A stretch of 64,000 nucleotides of DNA from DASUNP01 sp035249305 (GTDB lineage Bacteria > Acidobacteriota > Blastocatellia > UBA7656), in assembly GCA_035249305.1 (NCBI GenBank), contig DATFGQ010000111.1:1-64000 (forward strand), in the 5' to 3' direction. This document shows, one piece after another, positions 29,486 to 37,127 of the stretch. The notes beneath the pieces were generated by a model. It was given only the letters and a program-made list of their open reading frames with translations, had not been told where the DNA came from and ran no database searches. The translations under genes were made by a program, and so were the position numbers. Each line of letters starts with the position of its first letter. Positions within the stretch are counted from its first letter, which is position 1.

Positions 29486-29766
29486 TTCTTCGCCTCGGCC
29501 GGCTCGGGCTCGATAACGGCGATGGCGTCGAGCATCGCCTCGACCTTCAGCTTGATCGTGTCGCGCTCGCCCAACAATCGCTCGACCTGTATTTCGAGCC
29601 GCTCCTTTTCGTCCGAGAGCTGACTCAGCTCGCGCCTGAGGCTCAACACCTCTCGCTCAAGCGACTCGCGCTCCTGCCGCTCGCGCTTGAACTGCTCTAT
29701 GGTGCGATAGATCTTGTCTTCAAGGTGCGAGAATTTTTCAAGTCCGTAGATTCCGCTCACCGACAC
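29482..29766 (-). CDS. ZapB-like coiled-coil cell division protein
   Basis: About 94 residues, almost wholly coiled coil (FKRERQERESLEREVLSLRRELSQLSDEKERLEIQVERLLGERDTIKLKVEAML). The position directly ahead of zapA, with ATGA overlap, makes a ZapB-type role in Z-ring stabilisation likely; sequence alone is not decisive. The start is GTG 29766 or GTG 29760. The longer frame to 29817 only translates heptad repeats (SGLSTQDSAL), so it was rejected. Confidence 0.78.
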   Translation of the reverse strand: MSVSGIYGLEKFSHLEDKIYRTIEQFKRERQERESLEREVLSLRRELSQLSDEKERLEIQVERLLGERDTIKLKVEAMLDAIAVIEPEPAEAKK

Positions 29767-29769
29767 CCC

Positions 29770-29841
29770 CGTGAGTGCTGAGTCCTGAGTGCTGAGTCCT
29801 GAGTAGTAGTTTTTCACTCAGCACTCAGCACCCAGGACTTC
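29770..29841. repeat. Inverted GTSCTGA heptad array
   Basis: Four forward units (GTGAGTGCTGAGTCCTGAGT...), a GTAGTAGTTTTT spacer, and three inverted units ending at the pheT stop. It fills the pheT-zapB-like gap and can form a hairpin of about 20 bp. Confidence 0.87.
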
Positions 29842-31887
29842 TTATCTGAGTTGTGCGCCGAAGCGCTGTTCGAGCAATTCCTTCACGCGGTCGTGCATCT
29901 GCGCGACCTCCTCATCAGTAAGCGTGCGACCGCGCCCTCGGTAGGTCACGCGGAAGGCCAGGGAGCGGACGCCCTCGGCCATCTCCTTGCCTTTGTACAT
30001 GTCGAAGACACGGACCGAAGAGATCTCGCTTATGCCGAGGTCGGCTATCGCGCGTTCAATCTCGCCCCACAAGACCTGGTCGGGCACCAGCGCCGAAACG
30101 TCCCTCGTGGCCGCGGGGAGTCTGGGAAGCGCGCTGTAGCGCACGGCGTCGGCCTTCAGCGCGAGCAGTTTCTCAAACTCAAGTTCGGCGACATAAACCG
30201 GCTGGCGAAACTTGTACAGAGAGGCCACGCGCGGGTGCAAGCGGCCAAGCCTGGCCAACTGCTCCCCTTCCCTGCTCAGCACAGCCGACTGTCCAGGATG
30301 GAGGTATTCTACACGGGCGCGCTCAATTGTAAAGCCGGATATGTTCAAGCTCGACAGCACGGCCTCCACCGCGCCTTTCAGGTCATAAAAATCGACCTGC
30401 CGCCCGCCGCGCCAATCATCAGACGCCACCGCGCCGCTCATCACCAGGCCGAGCAGCTCGCGCTCCAGCGGCCGAGCGCCCTCAGAGGCGGCCGTGAAGA
30501 CGCGCCCCATCTCGAAGAGCTTTACGTCGCGGTTCCCGTGGTTGAAGTTTCTCTGCAAAGACCCCACCAGCCCCGTCAGAAGCGACGTGCGCATCTCCCT
30601 TTCGTCGACGTCGATAGGGTTGGCCAGCGTGAGGCTCACCTGCCCTTCGCGAAACAGCGCGTCGCGCTCGGCGTTAACAAAGCTGAAGGTGATGGCTTCG
30701 TCAAACCCAAGATCGATGAGCACGCGCCGGACGCGGCGGCGCTGCGCGTCGTTCGTGAGATAGCTCCCCGTCCCGCTCCACGCGGGCAGCGTCGTGTCGA
30801 CAAGGTCGTAGCCCGTGTGGCGCGCGACCTCTTCCACGAGGTCCTCTTCGCGCGCAATGTCGACGCGGAATGATGGCGCGCGCGCTATCAACTCTTTTTG
30901 CCCGTCTAGGACCTCAACGTCGAACTCCAGCGCGCGGAGTATGCGCGCGGCGTCGTCCATGCCGACTCTCAGACCTGTCAGCCGCTCGACGCGCTCTACG
31001 CGCAGGTTGACCGGGTCGCGGGTGATCTGGACGGGGTGCGCGTCGATTACGCCGGGCGCGATCTGGCCCCCGGCGATCTCCGCGATCAACTGTGCGACGC
31101 GGTCAGCGGCCCGCGCCTGCGCGGCAGGGTCCGCGCCCCGCGCGAAACGGTAGGACGCTTCTGTGTCGAGCCCGAGCGCGCGGGCGGTCGCGCGCACGGA
31201 GGCGGGGTTGAAGTACGCGCTCTCTATGAGCACGTCCGTAGTCTCGGCGTTTATCTCAGTCGCTTCGCCGCCCATCACGCCCGCGACCGCAACCACACGG
31301 TCGCCGTCCGCGATCATCAGCATCTCCGGCGAAAGCTCGCGCTCAAACCCGTCAAGCGTCGTGAGCCGCTCGCCCGCGCTCGCTCGGCGCACAACGATGC
31401 GACGGCCGGCGAGCAGGTTCAGGTCGAACGCGTGCGTGGGCTGCCCCATCTCGAACAACACGTAGTTGGTTATGTCCGCGATGTTGTTTACAGAGCGCTG
31501 GCCTATTGATTCAAGGCGGTCGACGAGCCACTTGGGCGATGGGCCGACCTTGACGCCGCGCACGACGCGCGCCGCGTAGCGCGGGCAGAGCGCGGGGTCG
31601 AGAATCTCTACGGCGGCAAGGCTTGAGGCCGGCTCGCCGCTCTCGGCGGGCGCAAGATCACTCCGCTTGAGCTCTGTGCCGCACACCAGCGCGGCCTCGC
31701 GCGCTATGCCGCGGTGCGAGAGCGCGTCGGGGCGGTTCGACGTCAGGTCGAAGTCGAGGATGTGGTCGTCGCCGAGCGGTTCGACAGAATCGACCGCGAA
31801 GCCGATCATGGTCATTCTCTCGGCGAGCTCTTTCGGTTTGAGCGTGAGCCGGGCTAGCTCGCCCAGCCAGTTGTAACTGATCTTCAT
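29842..31887 (-). CDS. pheT: Phenylalanyl-tRNA synthetase beta subunit
   Basis: The beta subunit of the (alpha-beta)2 enzyme charging tRNA-Phe. The 681-residue form lacks the N-terminal EMAP/tRNA-binding insert of the ~800-residue type and matches the short bacterial form. B3/B4 editing-domain motifs (RYAARVVRGVKVGPSP; GQRSVNNIADITNYVLFEMGQPTHAFDL), the B5 domain and a C-terminal FDX-ACB domain (PRLPAATRDVSALVPDQVLWGEIE ... FRVTYRGRGRTLTDEEVAQMHD) are visible. The start overlaps the stop of the Rossmann gene by ATGA. Confidence 0.97.
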   Translation of the reverse strand: MKISYNWLGELARLTLKPKELAERMTMIGFAVDSVEPLGDDHILDFDLTSNRPDALSHRGIAREAALVCGTELKRSDLAPAESGEPASSLAAVEILDPALCPRYAARVVRGVKVGPSPKWLVDRLESIGQRSVNNIADITNYVLFEMGQPTHAFDLNLLAGRRIVVRRASAGERLTTLDGFERELSPEMLMIADGDRVVAVAGVMGGEATEINAETTDVLIESAYFNPASVRATARALGLDTEASYRFARGADPAAQARAADRVAQLIAEIAGGQIAPGVIDAHPVQITRDPVNLRVERVERLTGLRVGMDDAARILRALEFDVEVLDGQKELIARAPSFRVDIAREEDLVEEVARHTGYDLVDTTLPAWSGTGSYLTNDAQRRRVRRVLIDLGFDEAITFSFVNAERDALFREGQVSLTLANPIDVDEREMRTSLLTGLVGSLQRNFNHGNRDVKLFEMGRVFTAASEGARPLERELLGLVMSGAVASDDWRGGRQVDFYDLKGAVEAVLSSLNISGFTIERARVEYLHPGQSAVLSREGEQLARLGRLHPRVASLYKFRQPVYVAELEFEKLLALKADAVRYSALPRLPAATRDVSALVPDQVLWGEIERAIADLGISEISSVRVFDMYKGKEMAEGVRSLAFRVTYRGRGRTLTDEEVAQMHDRVKELLEQRFGAQLR

Positions 31888-33599
31888 TTGATCCGGTATC
31901 CCTCTTCCTCGTTGTTAAAAATCCAGCCGACCACTTCGCCTATGCGAATCTCTTCGCTGCGGTAAGACTCCATAGTGATCGCGGCCGACCCGTGATGGTG
32001 TATGGCCTGGGCCGAGCGCAGCATCTTGCTGAAGCGCCGCTGCCAGCGCTCGACGTTCTCCCGCCTCAGGTCTATCCACCCGCGCTCGGCCCACTCGTCG
32101 ACCAGCGGCGCGGTGATCGCCACGCGCGCCTGCCCCGCGTACTCGGGCACCTTCACGACCGGGCCGCGCACGAGCCTCTCCCCGCCGGGCGGGAGTATCG
32201 GGATGCCTATCGAGGTGATCATGTTCTTGAGCCCCTGGTTGCGTTGCAGGTAACGCCACAGCGCTTCACAGATTTCCCCGGCGTCGGTTTTGACGACGGC
32301 TTCGAGCGTCCTGTACTTCAGCTTCAGCAGGTGAGCTTCGTAAAGAAGCTTCGTAAGCTTGGGCGGGCCGAGCTCGCCCGTGGCTATAGAGCTTGATCCC
32401 GTCTCGCGCTCCAGCCGCCGCATCGCCTCTATGGCGGAGCCCCTCAGGTAGCCCGCGCGGTAGCTGGGCACCATGATGGCCGCGTCTATCGCCGCGATGA
32501 CGTCGACGCCCGTGTTGCTCCCTTTGATCTCAAGCACGACGTTGCGCGCGATCTCCTCGGGGGTGACGAACTCCATCTGGTTGATCGCCGTGACGGCCTC
32601 GAACTCGCCGCGCGCGAAGAACCCGTTCTCGCCCGTGTCGACGCCTACCATCTCAAGCTCGCCGAGCCGCTTGAAACTCTCTTTCGAGATCGAAAGCTCC
32701 AGCTCGCCGTCGAGCTCCAGCGCGCGCGGGGCGTAGACTAAGACGGGCGAGTTGTCGCGTCGGTTGCGCAGCGACTGGTAGGTGACCTTCTTATAGCCGA
32801 TCATCGCGCCGGGCTTGATCTCTTTGACGATAGGGCCGCCCGGCGTGCGCGCCATCAGGAACATCAGCCCCGTGTGCGCGAACGCGACGGCCGTCTTCGA
32901 CATCAGCCGCGCCGACGGCCGCTCCTCGCCGTGCGTGTAAGGGATGTTGAGCCCCATGCCGCCGGTCCCCGTGGTCCCTACCTTTATGTAGATGCGCGTG
33001 TGGACCTCGACCATCGCGCGGTAGAGCAACTGCGTGTGGCGTATGAGCTGCGGGATCGACTGAGAGACGAGCAGCGTTTCAAACGTGCGCTCTAGCGGCT
33101 TGCGGTTCTCCCACATCTGCTTGAGGTCGCGGTTCACTATCCGGTCCTCGATAAAGTCGAGAGCTTTTCTGACTTCGATCGAGTTCGTGTAAACGTCCTG
33201 GTAGCTGATGCCCGAGGCCGTGTTCACGCAATCGATGATCACGTCGGGGCGGTGCTCGCGCACGACGCGCGCGAGCATGGAATGTTCGTAGGCTTCGTCG
33301 AGCGGGCCGAAGAGGTCTTCGTAAAGCGCCTGACGGCGTGTCGGGCTGGCCACCAGATCGCTGCGGTCTTCTTTCGCGAACTTGTCACGCACAAAGATGT
33401 TGCCGCACAGCTCGACGAACTCTATGGCGTGGAACTCGCGGCGCATCTCGTGCGCCAGCTCGCGCACCTCTTTCTGGTAGAGCGAGGCGATTATGATCTT
33501 TTCGGGTTTGAGGTCGCGGGCCACCTGGCGCGTGATCTGCGTGCCGACCAGCCCCGCGCCGCCGAGGATCAAAACGGTTTTGTCTAAGGCTTGGTGCAT
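31884..33599 (-). CDS. Rossmann-fold NAD(P)-binding protein of unknown function inside pheS-pheT
   Basis: A 571-residue soluble protein. The N-terminus has a dinucleotide-binding fold (KTVLILGGAGLVGTQITRQVARDL; EKIIIASLYQKEVREL), like short-chain dehydrogenase/epimerases. There is an acid-rich DVIIDCVNTASGISYQDVY and a Gly-rich TTGTGGMGLNIPYTHGEER segment where an SDR active site might be, but no classical YxxxK. The last 250 residues match nothing I recognise. It begins one base after the pheS stop and ends in ATGA overlap with pheT, so it must be co-translated with both synthetase subunits. No synthetase role is known. Confidence 0.85.
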   Translation of the reverse strand: MHQALDKTVLILGGAGLVGTQITRQVARDLKPEKIIIASLYQKEVRELAHEMRREFHAIEFVELCGNIFVRDKFAKEDRSDLVASPTRRQALYEDLFGPLDEAYEHSMLARVVREHRPDVIIDCVNTASGISYQDVYTNSIEVRKALDFIEDRIVNRDLKQMWENRKPLERTFETLLVSQSIPQLIRHTQLLYRAMVEVHTRIYIKVGTTGTGGMGLNIPYTHGEERPSARLMSKTAVAFAHTGLMFLMARTPGGPIVKEIKPGAMIGYKKVTYQSLRNRRDNSPVLVYAPRALELDGELELSISKESFKRLGELEMVGVDTGENGFFARGEFEAVTAINQMEFVTPEEIARNVVLEIKGSNTGVDVIAAIDAAIMVPSYRAGYLRGSAIEAMRRLERETGSSSIATGELGPPKLTKLLYEAHLLKLKYRTLEAVVKTDAGEICEALWRYLQRNQGLKNMITSIGIPILPPGGERLVRGPVVKVPEYAGQARVAITAPLVDEWAERGWIDLRRENVERWQRRFSKMLRSAQAIHHHGSAAITMESYRSEEIRIGEVVGWIFNNEEEGYRIK

Positions 33600-33600
33600 C

Positions 33601-34626
33601 TCACGCGAACTGATTCAAGAACCTGACGTCGTTTTCAAACAGCAGCCTGATGTCGTCGATGCCATACATCAGCCCTGCCATGCGGTCTATGCCTAGCCCG
33701 AAGGCGAAGCCCGAAAACTCCTCGGGGTCTATGCCCACGTTTATGAGCACGTTCGGGTGGACCATCCCGCTGCCGCCCAGCTCTATCCAGCCCGTCTCCT
33801 TGCAGACGCGGCAGCCCGTCCCCGCGCAGACGTAGCAACTGAAATCGACTTCGGCCGAAGGCTCTGTGAACGGGAAGTATGACGGGCGGAAGCGCGTCCG
33901 CAGGCCCGTGCCGTACATCATCTCGACGAACTTCTGAAGTGTCCCCTTCAGGTCCGCGAGCGTTATGTTGCGGTCGACGTTCAGCCCCTCGACCTGGAAG
34001 AACATGGGGTTGTGCGTCGCGTCGGGCGTGTCGCGGCGGAAGACGCGGCCCGGCGCTATGACGCGCAGCGGCGGCTCGCGCCGTTCCATGGCGTGAATCT
34101 GCACGTTCGAAGTCTGGCTTCTCAAGGCCAGGTCTTCAGAGATGTAGAACGTGTCGGCCGAGTCGCGCGCCGGGTGGCCCGCCGGTATGTTGAGCGCGTC
34201 GAAGTTATAAAAGCTCGTCTCGATCTCGGGTCCCTCTTCGACCGAATAGCCCATCGAGACGAAGACCTCTTCGATCCTCTGCCGGACGAGCGTGATCGGG
34301 TGGAGGTGGCCCTGGTTGAAGCGCGTGCCGGGCAGAGTCACGTCTATGCGCTCGCGGTCAAGCCGCGCGGCCTCCGCTTCGGCGGCGAACCTCTCGTTTA
34401 TCAGAGCGATCTCACGTTCGACTTCCGCCGCAAGCTCGTTGATGCGGCGGCCGAACTCTGCGCGCTCGGCGGCTTCGAGCGATCCGACGCGTTTCTTTTC
34501 CGAGGCGATCAGCCCGGACTTTCTGCCGAGGTATTTGTCTCGCAGCGCGACCAGATCGTCGGAGGTCGAAACCTGCCGCGCGTCTTCTTCGAACTGCCGT
34601 TTAAGCTGGCTGAACTTTTCGTCCAT
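33601..34626 (-). CDS. pheS: Phenylalanyl-tRNA synthetase alpha subunit
   Basis: The catalytic class II subunit, 341 residues. An N-terminal coiled coil (KFSQLKRQFEEDARQ) is followed by the catalytic core: HPITLVRQRIEEVFVSMGYSVEEGPEIE, DTFYISEDLALRSQTSNVQI, RVFRRDTPDATHNPMFFQVEGL, and motif 3 GFAFGLGIDRMAGLMYGIDDIR. ATG 34626 was chosen over TTG 34632; no Shine-Dalgarno is evident. The upstream neighbours are rplT, rpmI and infC, a classic translation cluster. Confidence 0.97.
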   Translation of the reverse strand: MDEKFSQLKRQFEEDARQVSTSDDLVALRDKYLGRKSGLIASEKKRVGSLEAAERAEFGRRINELAAEVEREIALINERFAAEAEAARLDRERIDVTLPGTRFNQGHLHPITLVRQRIEEVFVSMGYSVEEGPEIETSFYNFDALNIPAGHPARDSADTFYISEDLALRSQTSNVQIHAMERREPPLRVIAPGRVFRRDTPDATHNPMFFQVEGLNVDRNITLADLKGTLQKFVEMMYGTGLRTRFRPSYFPFTEPSAEVDFSCYVCAGTGCRVCKETGWIELGGSGMVHPNVLINVGIDPEEFSGFAFGLGIDRMAGLMYGIDDIRLLFENDVRFLNQFA

Positions 34627-34634
34627 ATACAAGT

Positions 34635-34666
34635 GTAGAGACGCTGCTGCTGGCCCGCGTCTCTAC
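34635..34666. repeat. GTAGAGACGC palindrome
   Basis: GTAGAGACGC (34635-34644) pairs perfectly with GCGTCTCTAC (34657-34666) around a 12-nt loop. It lies directly upstream of pheS, after rplT. Similar GTAGAGACG palindromes are common dispersed repeats in some other bacteria, notably cyanobacteria. It could act as a weak terminator or attenuator. Confidence 0.65.
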
Positions 34667-34691
34667 GTCCTCGCAAAAGTTATCAACTTTC

Positions 34692-35072
34692 TTAAGCGGC
34701 CGAGGCCGCGCGGTTAGACTCGATGGCCTGTTTGACACGGCCAGTTATCTCTGTGAAGGTCGCGGGCTCGTTGACCGCCAGGTCGGCCAGGACTTTGCGG
34801 TCGAGGTTGATCTCGGCCAGCTTCAGCCCGTGCATGAACTGGCTGTAGCTCAGCCCGTTTGCGCGGCAAGCCGCGCCTATGCGGACTATCCACAGCGAGC
34901 GGAAGTCCCGCTTCTTGAGCTTGCGCCCCGTAAAGGCGAAGTTCAACGAGCGCTCGACCTGCTCTTTGGCATGGCGGTAGAGCTTGCTCTTTGTGCCGCG
35001 GTAGCCGCGGGCCAGTTTCAAAATACCTTTTCGTTTCTGTAATCGCTTATTTCCACGTTTAGCGCGAGGCAT
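34692..35072 (-). CDS. rplT: 50S ribosomal protein L20
   Basis: 126 residues, early-assembly 23S rRNA-binding protein. Its basic N-terminus (MPRAKRGNKRLQKRKGILKLARGYRGTKSKLYRHAKEQ) and RDFRSLWIVRIGAACRANGLSYSQFMHGLK are diagnostic. In other bacteria L20 represses its own operon; no pseudoknot target was identified here. Confidence 0.98.
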   Translation of the reverse strand: MPRAKRGNKRLQKRKGILKLARGYRGTKSKLYRHAKEQVERSLNFAFTGRKLKKRDFRSLWIVRIGAACRANGLSYSQFMHGLKLAEINLDRKVLADLAVNEPATFTEITGRVKQAIESNRAASAA

Positions 35073-35105
35073 AATTCCCTCCTGTCACTTGTCCATAATT
35101 GCGGA

Positions 35106-35309
35106 TTAATCTCGACCGTACGGAAGCATACGCTTCACCGGGCCCTGGTCGGCTTCCGACACCATGACGTCGATGTCGAGCGAGCGTTTGCGCTTGGCGG
35201 TCTTCTTGGTCAAGATGTGGCGCGCGTGCGAGTGTCCGCGCTTCACCTTGCCCGTGGCGGTGAGGCGGAAGCGCTTGGCCGCGCCCTTGTGTGTCTTGAG
35301 TTTCGGCAT
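35106..35309 (-). CDS. rpmI: 50S ribosomal protein L35
   Basis: 67 residues, the normal length, with the L35 signature KLKTHKGAAKRFRLTATGKVKRGHSHARHILTKKTAKRKRSL. It lies between infC (22 bp away) and rplT (33 bp away) in the conserved infC-rpmI-rplT operon. Confidence 0.98.
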   Translation of the reverse strand: MPKLKTHKGAAKRFRLTATGKVKRGHSHARHILTKKTAKRKRSLDIDVMVSEADQGPVKRMLPYGRD

Positions 35310-35331
35310 AATTCCTCCGTGTGCTAAAAGA

Positions 35332-35889
35332 TTATTTCTTCTTCGGCGCGAGCATAATAAACATGTTCATCCCTTCGAGCTTGGGGCGGACTTCGACCGT
35401 GCCTGCGTCGGCGAGGTCTTGTTCGAGCCGCTGGAGCAGTTGAATGCCCAGCTCTTTATGGGTGATCTCGCGGCCGCGGAAATGGACCGTGGCCTTCACC
35501 TTGTCGCCCTCTTGAAGAATCCGCGCGGCGTGATTCTTCTTAAACATGTAATCGTGCTCGTCTGTGCCGGGGCGGAACTTTATCTCCTTGACGGTGATAA
35601 AGGTCTGCTTGGCTTTGGCCTCCTTGGCCTTCTTCTTCTGCTCGTACTGGTACTTCCCAAAATTTATGATGCGGCAGACGGGCGGCTGCGCCTGCGGGGC
35701 GATCTCGACGAGGTCGAGCCCCTTGCCGCGCGCGATTTCGAGCGCCTGCTGGGGCGACATGATGCCTATCTGCGTGCCGTCTTCGTCGATGACTCTTATC
35801 TCGCGGACGCGGATGCGCTCGTTTATGCGAACGGACGGGCCGCGGTCGCGCTTGTCACGAAATCCTCTTCGTCCTTGAAAGCTACTAAT
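35332..35889 (-). CDS. infC: Translation initiation factor IF-3 (AUU start)
   Basis: IF-3 binds the 30S subunit and checks start-codon selection. The full-length 185-residue protein begins at ATT 35889: the frame upstream of the first ATG (35760) encodes the conserved RGFRDKRDRGPSVRINERIRVREIRVIDEDGTQIG, and a TAA stop lies two codons before the ATT. AGGAGG (35897-35902) is seven bases upstream. No other start codon is available in the right place. An AUU start is established for infC in other bacteria, where IF-3 represses its own initiation. C-terminal motifs include KYQYEQKKKAKEAK and KEIKFRPGTDEHDY. Confidence 0.95.
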   Translation of the reverse strand: MSSFQGRRGFRDKRDRGPSVRINERIRVREIRVIDEDGTQIGIMSPQQALEIARGKGLDLVEIAPQAQPPVCRIINFGKYQYEQKKKAKEAKAKQTFITVKEIKFRPGTDEHDYMFKKNHAARILQEGDKVKATVHFRGREITHKELGIQLLQRLEQDLADAGTVEVRPKLEGMNMFIMLAPKKK

Positions 35890-35896
35890 AGCTTAT

Positions 35897-35922
35897 CCTC
35901 CTAAACCGGCTCGGCCCGGTTT
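35897..35922 (-). promoter_or_regulatory. infC ribosome-binding site with abutting hairpin
   Basis: On the minus strand AAACCGG pairs with CCGGTTT across a GCCGAG loop (35903-35922). The stem ends exactly at the AGGAGG (35897-35902). A hairpin stacked on the Shine-Dalgarno could modulate ribosome access. About 25 nt upstream lie a GACGGC/GCCGTC helix and a CTGTTTTTG tract that may be an attenuator. Confidence 0.6.
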
Positions 35923-36201
35923 CAAAAACAGAAAGCCTTCAGCGACGGCCGCTCTCGCCGTCACAGTTGCGCCTGGCTGATTGACTCTACAAAGTTGCCA
36001 CACTGGTCAGATCTTACGTCAGCGCCTTCGGCACGGGCAGGCTCTATTTGATATGCGCCCGCCCGCTCGATCAATTGCCCAAGGACTTATGGAGCTGACG
36101 TAAAATAACGATGGCAGACTTAAAATACCGCCCGCCTTAAAAAACTCGAAGCGAAATAGTAACAAAACGAGTGTAATGAAATCAAGCGATCCTTTGTAGG
36201 T

Positions 36202-36398
36202 GTAGTGAGGTAAAAGCAAGTTGAAGCAAGACTGTAGGGGCGGGGCTTGTCCCCGCCCGGATTGCCGAAGGCAATGATGTGCGTTCCTTATCGACCACTT
36301 CGCTTGTTTCGTATCTCTTCATCGCGCTAACGCGCGATCCGGGCAGCCACAAGGGCTGCCCCTACAGTTTCACCATCAACATGCTTTTACCCCATTAC
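36202..36398. mobile_element. MITE-like inverted-repeat element
   Basis: The ends form an imperfect inverted repeat of about 35-40 bp: GGTAAAAGCAAGTTG on the left mirrors CAACATGCTTTTACC on the right. Inside it, CTGTAGGGGC mirrors GCCCCTACAG. Internal palindromes include GGGGCGGGGCTTGTCCCCGCCC and GGGCAGCCACAAGGGCTGCCC. No transposase frame is present. The two ORFs that seem to start MLLPHY on either strand are mirror images caused by the inverted repeat. Total length is 197 bp, in the infC upstream region. Confidence 0.7.
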
Positions 36399-36410
36399 CC
36401 TCAGCCGCAA

Positions 36411-37127
36411 TCATTTCGCGGAAGGGGTAACTGTGAAATCGGCGAAGTAGCTCACGCTGTCGGTCTTTGACCATGTCCCGACCCTACCCGACACGGGCTC
36501 GGCCAGCGTGTACTCCAAAAGCAGCCGGTCGTTGAGGTAGCCTTGGAGGCTCGTGCCGTGGACGGCGATCTTCAGACTGTTCCATTGATTCATCTGGAGC
36601 GGGACGTTCTCAGTGCCTTTCTTTACAAAGCTGCGCTTCCCTTTGTTGAAAGTCCACAACACGACGTTGTCCTCTTTCCCGTTGAAGCGGACCGTGAGGT
36701 AGTCGCCGTTCGGCTTCAGGTTGAAGAGTATGCCCGCGCATTGATCTAACTGACCCGAGACGAGCTTGAACCTCATGCTGATCTCCCCGTTCTGAAAATC
36801 GGCGACATCTTTAGCGACCGCGTAAGGGAAATAGGCGAAGGCTTTCACGTTGTCGATGAACTCTTCGTGACGCGAGCCGTAGATGGCGCGCGCCTTCTGC
36901 GCCAGCCCTCCGGCGGGCTGACCCCGCATCCACTGGCGCCCGTCTACGGCCAGACACTTCTTGCCTTCGTCCTCGACTATCACCCAGTTGCCGACGACAG
37001 AGAGAAACCTGCTCGACTCGCCCCCGACCTTCTCCTTCGACAGGTCGACGTGACGGGCTTTCTGCGCGCCGGCCGGGAGAGCGGTTACCAGAATAATGAA
37101 TGCCATCACTAACCAACGAATCTTCAT
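36411..37127 (-). CDS. Secreted concanavalin/DUF1080-like domain protein
   Basis: A 238-residue exported protein with signal peptide (WLVMAFIILVTALPAGAQ). The mature part is a beta-sandwich of LamG/3-keto-disaccharide-hydrolase-like type: NWVIVEDEGKKCLAV, FQNGEISMRFKLVSGQLDQCAGILFNLKPNGDYLTVRFN, NQWNSLKIAVHGTSLQGYLNDRLLLEYTL and SGRVGTWSKTDSVSYFADF. Substrate unknown. ATG 37127 has AGGAG seven bases upstream and overlaps the permease stop (ATGA), so it belongs to the ABC operon. Confidence 0.82.
   Translation of the reverse strand: MKIRWLVMAFIILVTALPAGAQKARHVDLSKEKVGGESSRFLSVVGNWVIVEDEGKKCLAVDGRQWMRGQPAGGLAQKARAIYGSRHEEFIDNVKAFAYFPYAVAKDVADFQNGEISMRFKLVSGQLDQCAGILFNLKPNGDYLTVRFNGKEDNVVLWTFNKGKRSFVKKGTENVPLQMNQWNSLKIAVHGTSLQGYLNDRLLLEYTLAEPVSGRVGTWSKTDSVSYFADFTVTPSAK

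Noticed and set aside
29767..29817. Longer start of the ZapB-like protein (MKNYYSGLSTQDSAL)
   Set aside because: Purely heptad-encoded, with no conserved residues.
36019..36219. Minus-strand ORF starting MLLPHYTYKG
   Set aside because: Starts in the MITE-like inverted repeat and has no recognisable product.
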